A stretch of DNA of 64,000 nt from Pyropia yezoensis (taxonomy: Eukaryota > Rhodophyta > Bangiophyceae > Bangiales > Bangiaceae): positions 4,462,882 through 4,526,881 of the forward strand of contig CM020618.1 in assembly GCA_009829735.1 (NCBI GenBank), read 5' to 3'. The number at the start of each line of letters is the position of its first letter. The first letter of the stretch is position 1. The position numbers were made by a program, and so were the translations under genes. The notes beneath the pieces are model-generated. The model made no database searches. It saw only the letters and a program-made list of their open reading frames with translations, and was not told the DNA's origin. This document shows, piece after piece, positions 61,226-64,000 of the stretch.

Positions 61226-64000
61226 GGACGTGCGTCGAAAAAAAGCGTCGAGAACCTCAGGTGCGTTCGCGAGGTCTTGCTTGGTTAGCCAGGTGCTCGC
61301 ACTGACATCGCAGCCTTTCCACATGACCAGGTACTGCAGTCGTCCACGGCGTTTTCGTGACCGTGTAATGGAGTCCTCTTCATACTCAACCGAACCGTCC
61401 GAAAATGCTACCGGAGGTGGAGCGGGTGCAAGTCGACCATACGGATCAGCGCTGTACGGCTTCAGTAGAGTGGCGTGCAAGGTGTTGTGCACCTTTCGAT
61501 CAAGGACTGCTTGAGGAAGATCCAGGAGGAACGTAACATCGTTGATCCTTTCAGTGACTCGATATGGTCCCAAAAACTTAGGCATCAACTTTCGAGCGCC
61601 TTGGAAGGCGTCCGGCAAATGGTTCTTGGTCCTCAGGAGCACGAGATCGTAGACAGCGATCGTACATGGTCGGCGTCGGCGGTTAGCGTACGCCGAGCAA
61701 GTCTCATTGGCCTTCTTGATGGCGGTAATAGCAGTCTCCTGAGCTTCTTGCAGACTGCTTAGCCAATCTGATACTGCCGGTGGTTTCAATTCCTTGCTGT
61801 CGAGGATGTCCACCGGTACCGTCCTTGGTTCAAGCCCATAGTTCAGAAAGAATGGGGAGTACGTCGTGACCACATTGGGTGACCGGTTCTAAGCTGCTTT
61901 TGCAGCAATAATGAATAAGGAAGAGATCCCAATGGCCCTGGTGATGGTTCACAAAGTTTCGCAGAATTTCTTCAATCTTGTTTTTATGATCTCGGTTTGT
62001 CCGTCCGTCTGGGGGTGATAGGCCGAAGATGCCTTGATCTTGACCTTAAGAATAACGGTGCGCGACTGCCAGAAGTTGGAAAAGAAGATACGGTCTCGGT
62101 CGCAGACGACGTCGGACGGTAGACCGTGATGACGGTAGACGTCATCATGGTAGAGTTGCGCTACGACCGTTGCAGTACAGTCGGGCTTCATTGGTGCTAT
62201 TGCAGTTCTCCCAATTTTGTCCCATGTGGACATGAGCAAGAGCAAACTGTGTTTGACCAATGATATGACTCAGATGCTGCCTCTCTGGCCCATGTCTGCT
62301 CTGCATGAGGGTCCGCTGTTGTACGAACAGTGTGATCGGGGATTCTCGTGGTACTTCTGACCAATTCGAGGGCAGAACAATTACCGGCTGAGCGCTTCGC
62401 ACTGTTCTTGACAGAGATGTCCTGGGATAGAGGGCCAACCGGCGAGATCCGATGAAAAAAGAAGAGTGTTTCGACCAACCAGCGTTCGTTGCGAGAGCAG
62501 TTGTGGCCATAGCCAATCATCAGGTTCTTCCGACAGACGTGTTGCAGCACGCCATTGGTAAGCCCTCTGCTGCCAGCATGCGATTGGCCATTGCTCTTGT
62601 ACACTTGCTCTTGCTCTTGTCCACATGGGACAAAATTCGGAAAACTGCCATAGTCGAATCATCTTCGACAGTCTGTCTACAATGACGTAAATACCATTGT
62701 GGCCCCTTGGGGTCAGTGAAAGAGGGGTGATAAAGTCCATGGAGACACTTGCCCATCGTTCGTTCGGTGGATCTAGTGGTTTGAGGTGACCCAGAGGTGA
62801 ATGGGTGCCAGCCTTGTTCCGCTGGCACAAATCACATGATTGTACGTACCTTTGGATGTCCTTCCGCATCGTCTTCCAGTAGTATTTGGAAGCAATAGCG
62901 TTGATGGTTTTCTTGACTCCCATGTGCCCTTGGCTTGGGATGTCGTGATAGTCATGGAGTACTCTTTGGCGTAGAGTACTAACGGGGATGCACGAACGGT
63001 CACCTCGTTTAAACAACCTCATGTGAAGCCGGTAGGGAGATACCGGGTCTTTGACTAGGTCAGCAAACTCGGGGTCCGCGTTGTACGCTTGATCTAGGGT
63101 GGCAAGGTCTTGATCACTTTGGCTTATGGTCATGTGGTTGTTGATTTCAGTTTTCTTGGGTAGGTGTTCGGTGGTCTTGGTTAGCACGCGGCTAAGGAGA
63201 TCTTGGTTGGGAGCGTGCTTGTCGGGGGCGTCTTGTGGTTGCCTCGAAAGAGCATCAGCTACGTGGTTGGATGTGCCCTTGATGGGGACGATCTTGAAAT
63301 CGAATTGCTCCTACAGCTCTAGCCACTTGACTTGGCGGTCGCTGAGCTTCTCTTGGGTTTTCAGGTACTTTAGGGATTCATGGTCGGTGAGCACCTCGAA
63401 AGTTCTTCCATGGAGGTAGCAGCGCCAGTGTCGAATGGCTTGTACTACTGCCAGCAGTTCGCGCTCACGGATACTGTAGCGCTGCTCGTGGATATCTAGC
63501 GTCAATGAGAAGTAGGCCACTGGGCGTCGTCCTAGTCCGTCGTCTTGCTCAAGGACAGCACCAACAGCATACCCACTGGCGTCTGTGGACACAAAGATTG
63601 GGTACCTTTTGTCGACTGGCCTTAGTATAAGTGCACTTCTCGTCAGGGTTTGTAGTTGCTCAAAGGCCTTCTGGGCGTCAGAGTTCCATTCAAAGTCGAC
63701 GTTCCGAGTGAGCCCTGTGAGAGGTGCAGCCACGGATGCCATTCTCTTAATAAATCGACGATAGAAGTTAACCATGCCGAGGAAGGATTGCACATCCTTT
63801 TTGCTCTGTGGCGTTGCCCATGATCGAGTGGCTTGGATCTTATAGTCCTCCATAGAGAAGCCTTCGTTGGAAATGACGTGGCCGAGGTAGTCCACAGTTG
63901 TTCGAGCAAATTGGCATCTGCTGAGCTTGGCGTAGAGTTTATGCTCTCGCAACTTGTCCAGAGCTTGCCTTAGGTGCTTAATGTGATCTTCGTAAGTTTC
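61223..64000 (-). pseudogene. pol: Element C pol (RT, RNase H, integrase, chromodomain), partial and decayed
   Basis: Read on the minus strand from the window edge: the end of RT (LSRCQFARTTVDYLGHVIS, SFLGMVNFYRRFI), RNase H (FVSTDASGYAVGAVL, RERELLAVV, VLTDHESLKYL), then TAG 63311. Next come the integrase HHCC finger (HMGVKKT to CDLCQRN) and MDFITPL. A 451-bp transposon interrupts the core, after which it continues with VVCDRDRIF and SAYHPQTDGQTE. TGA 61949 and TAG 61889 follow, then the integrase C-terminus with FLGPYRV and a chromodomain (LQYLVMWKG). All pieces stay in one frame, because the transposon plus its 2-bp duplication is a multiple of three. N-terminal pol and gag lie beyond the window. 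Confidence 0.88.
62200..62650. mobile_element. 451-bp MITE with about 50-bp inverted ends, TA target, inside element C integrase
   Basis: The outer ends are TTGCAGTTCTCCCAATTTTG (left) and the inverse of TGGCAGTTTTCCGAATTTTG (right). The inner part of both repeats continues TCCCATGTGGACA and GAGCAAGAGCAA. TA flanks both sides (62198-62199 and 62651-62652), as for Tc1/mariner-type elements. No protein is encoded. Flanking integrase sequence joins in frame when the element and one TA are ignored, so it landed in what was then coding sequence. Confidence 0.85.

Larger units (their letters stand above)
37276..64000 (-). mobile_element. Element C: degenerate Ty3/gypsy chromovirus, minus strand, continuing past the right edge
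   Basis: The 3' LTR is in two parts (37276-37941 and 61030-61212) because element B landed in it. Its pol lies at 61223-64000. On the minus strand a polypurine tract AAGGGGGGGAGG directly precedes the LTR start TGTAAGG. The 5' half, gag and the other LTR lie beyond the window, so the target duplication cannot be checked; CCCCC is on the left. Confidence 0.85.

Overview
The window is nuclear DNA of a eukaryote with very GC-rich coding sequence. Host proteins are dominated by Ala, Gly, Pro and Arg, introns are few and about 290-340 nt, and long poly-G and poly-C runs lie in introns, flanks and even inside coding exons. The gene set (eIF1A, mitochondrial COQ5 and ETF-beta, a PP1 inhibitor-2, a PAP2 phosphatase) is eukaryotic. 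The base composition, intron-poor style and chromodomain Ty3 retroelements would suit a bangiophyte red alga such as Porphyra/Pyropia, but that is an inference and other GC-rich algae or protists are possible.

Left part (1-19 kb), host genes: protein phosphatase inhibitor-2 (minus) diverging from a copine-like two-C2 protein (plus); eIF1A (minus, 2 exons) diverging from COQ5 (plus); a large single-pass membrane protein with GT61-like motifs (minus; two homopolymer frame breaks); a PAP2 lipid phosphatase (plus); and ETF-beta (plus, 2 exons, one poly-G frame break).

Middle part (19-36 kb), host genes hit by DNA transposons: an ankyrin-repeat gene (minus, 24966 to 19328) is split by a 2,460-bp CACTA-like element with a 3-bp target duplication. 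Removing the element and one copy of the duplication joins the two halves in frame. A related element at 26.2-27.6 kb sits inside a small putative membrane-protein gene. Then come an unknown 774-aa protein (minus) and a chymotrypsin-fold protein (plus) whose serine box cannot be found.

Right part (36-64 kb), a three-level nest of Ty3/gypsy chromoviruses, each boundary supported by TG...CA ends and, for A and B, an exact 5-bp target duplication. Element C (oldest, minus strand, running off the right edge) had its 3' LTR split by element B (plus, 37942-61029, duplication GCCGG). B's 5' LTR was in turn split by element A (plus, 38259-52178, duplication ACCAC, LTRs that look identical). A solo LTR of the C family lies just to the left. 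A and B share a primer-binding site. Both carry a long open frame on the opposite strand between pol and the 3' LTR; it is intact in A (815 codons) and broken by three stops in B. In A, pol and the antisense frame converge on a 24-bp-period array of palindromes. The 500-N gap in A is followed by a second copy of pol that differs from the first mainly by single-base indels; this looks like an unmerged assembly overlap rather than a real duplication.

The most notable items are the conserved antisense-gene layout of the two chromoviruses, the clean nested chronology, and the exonic CACTA-like insertion into the ankyrin gene.
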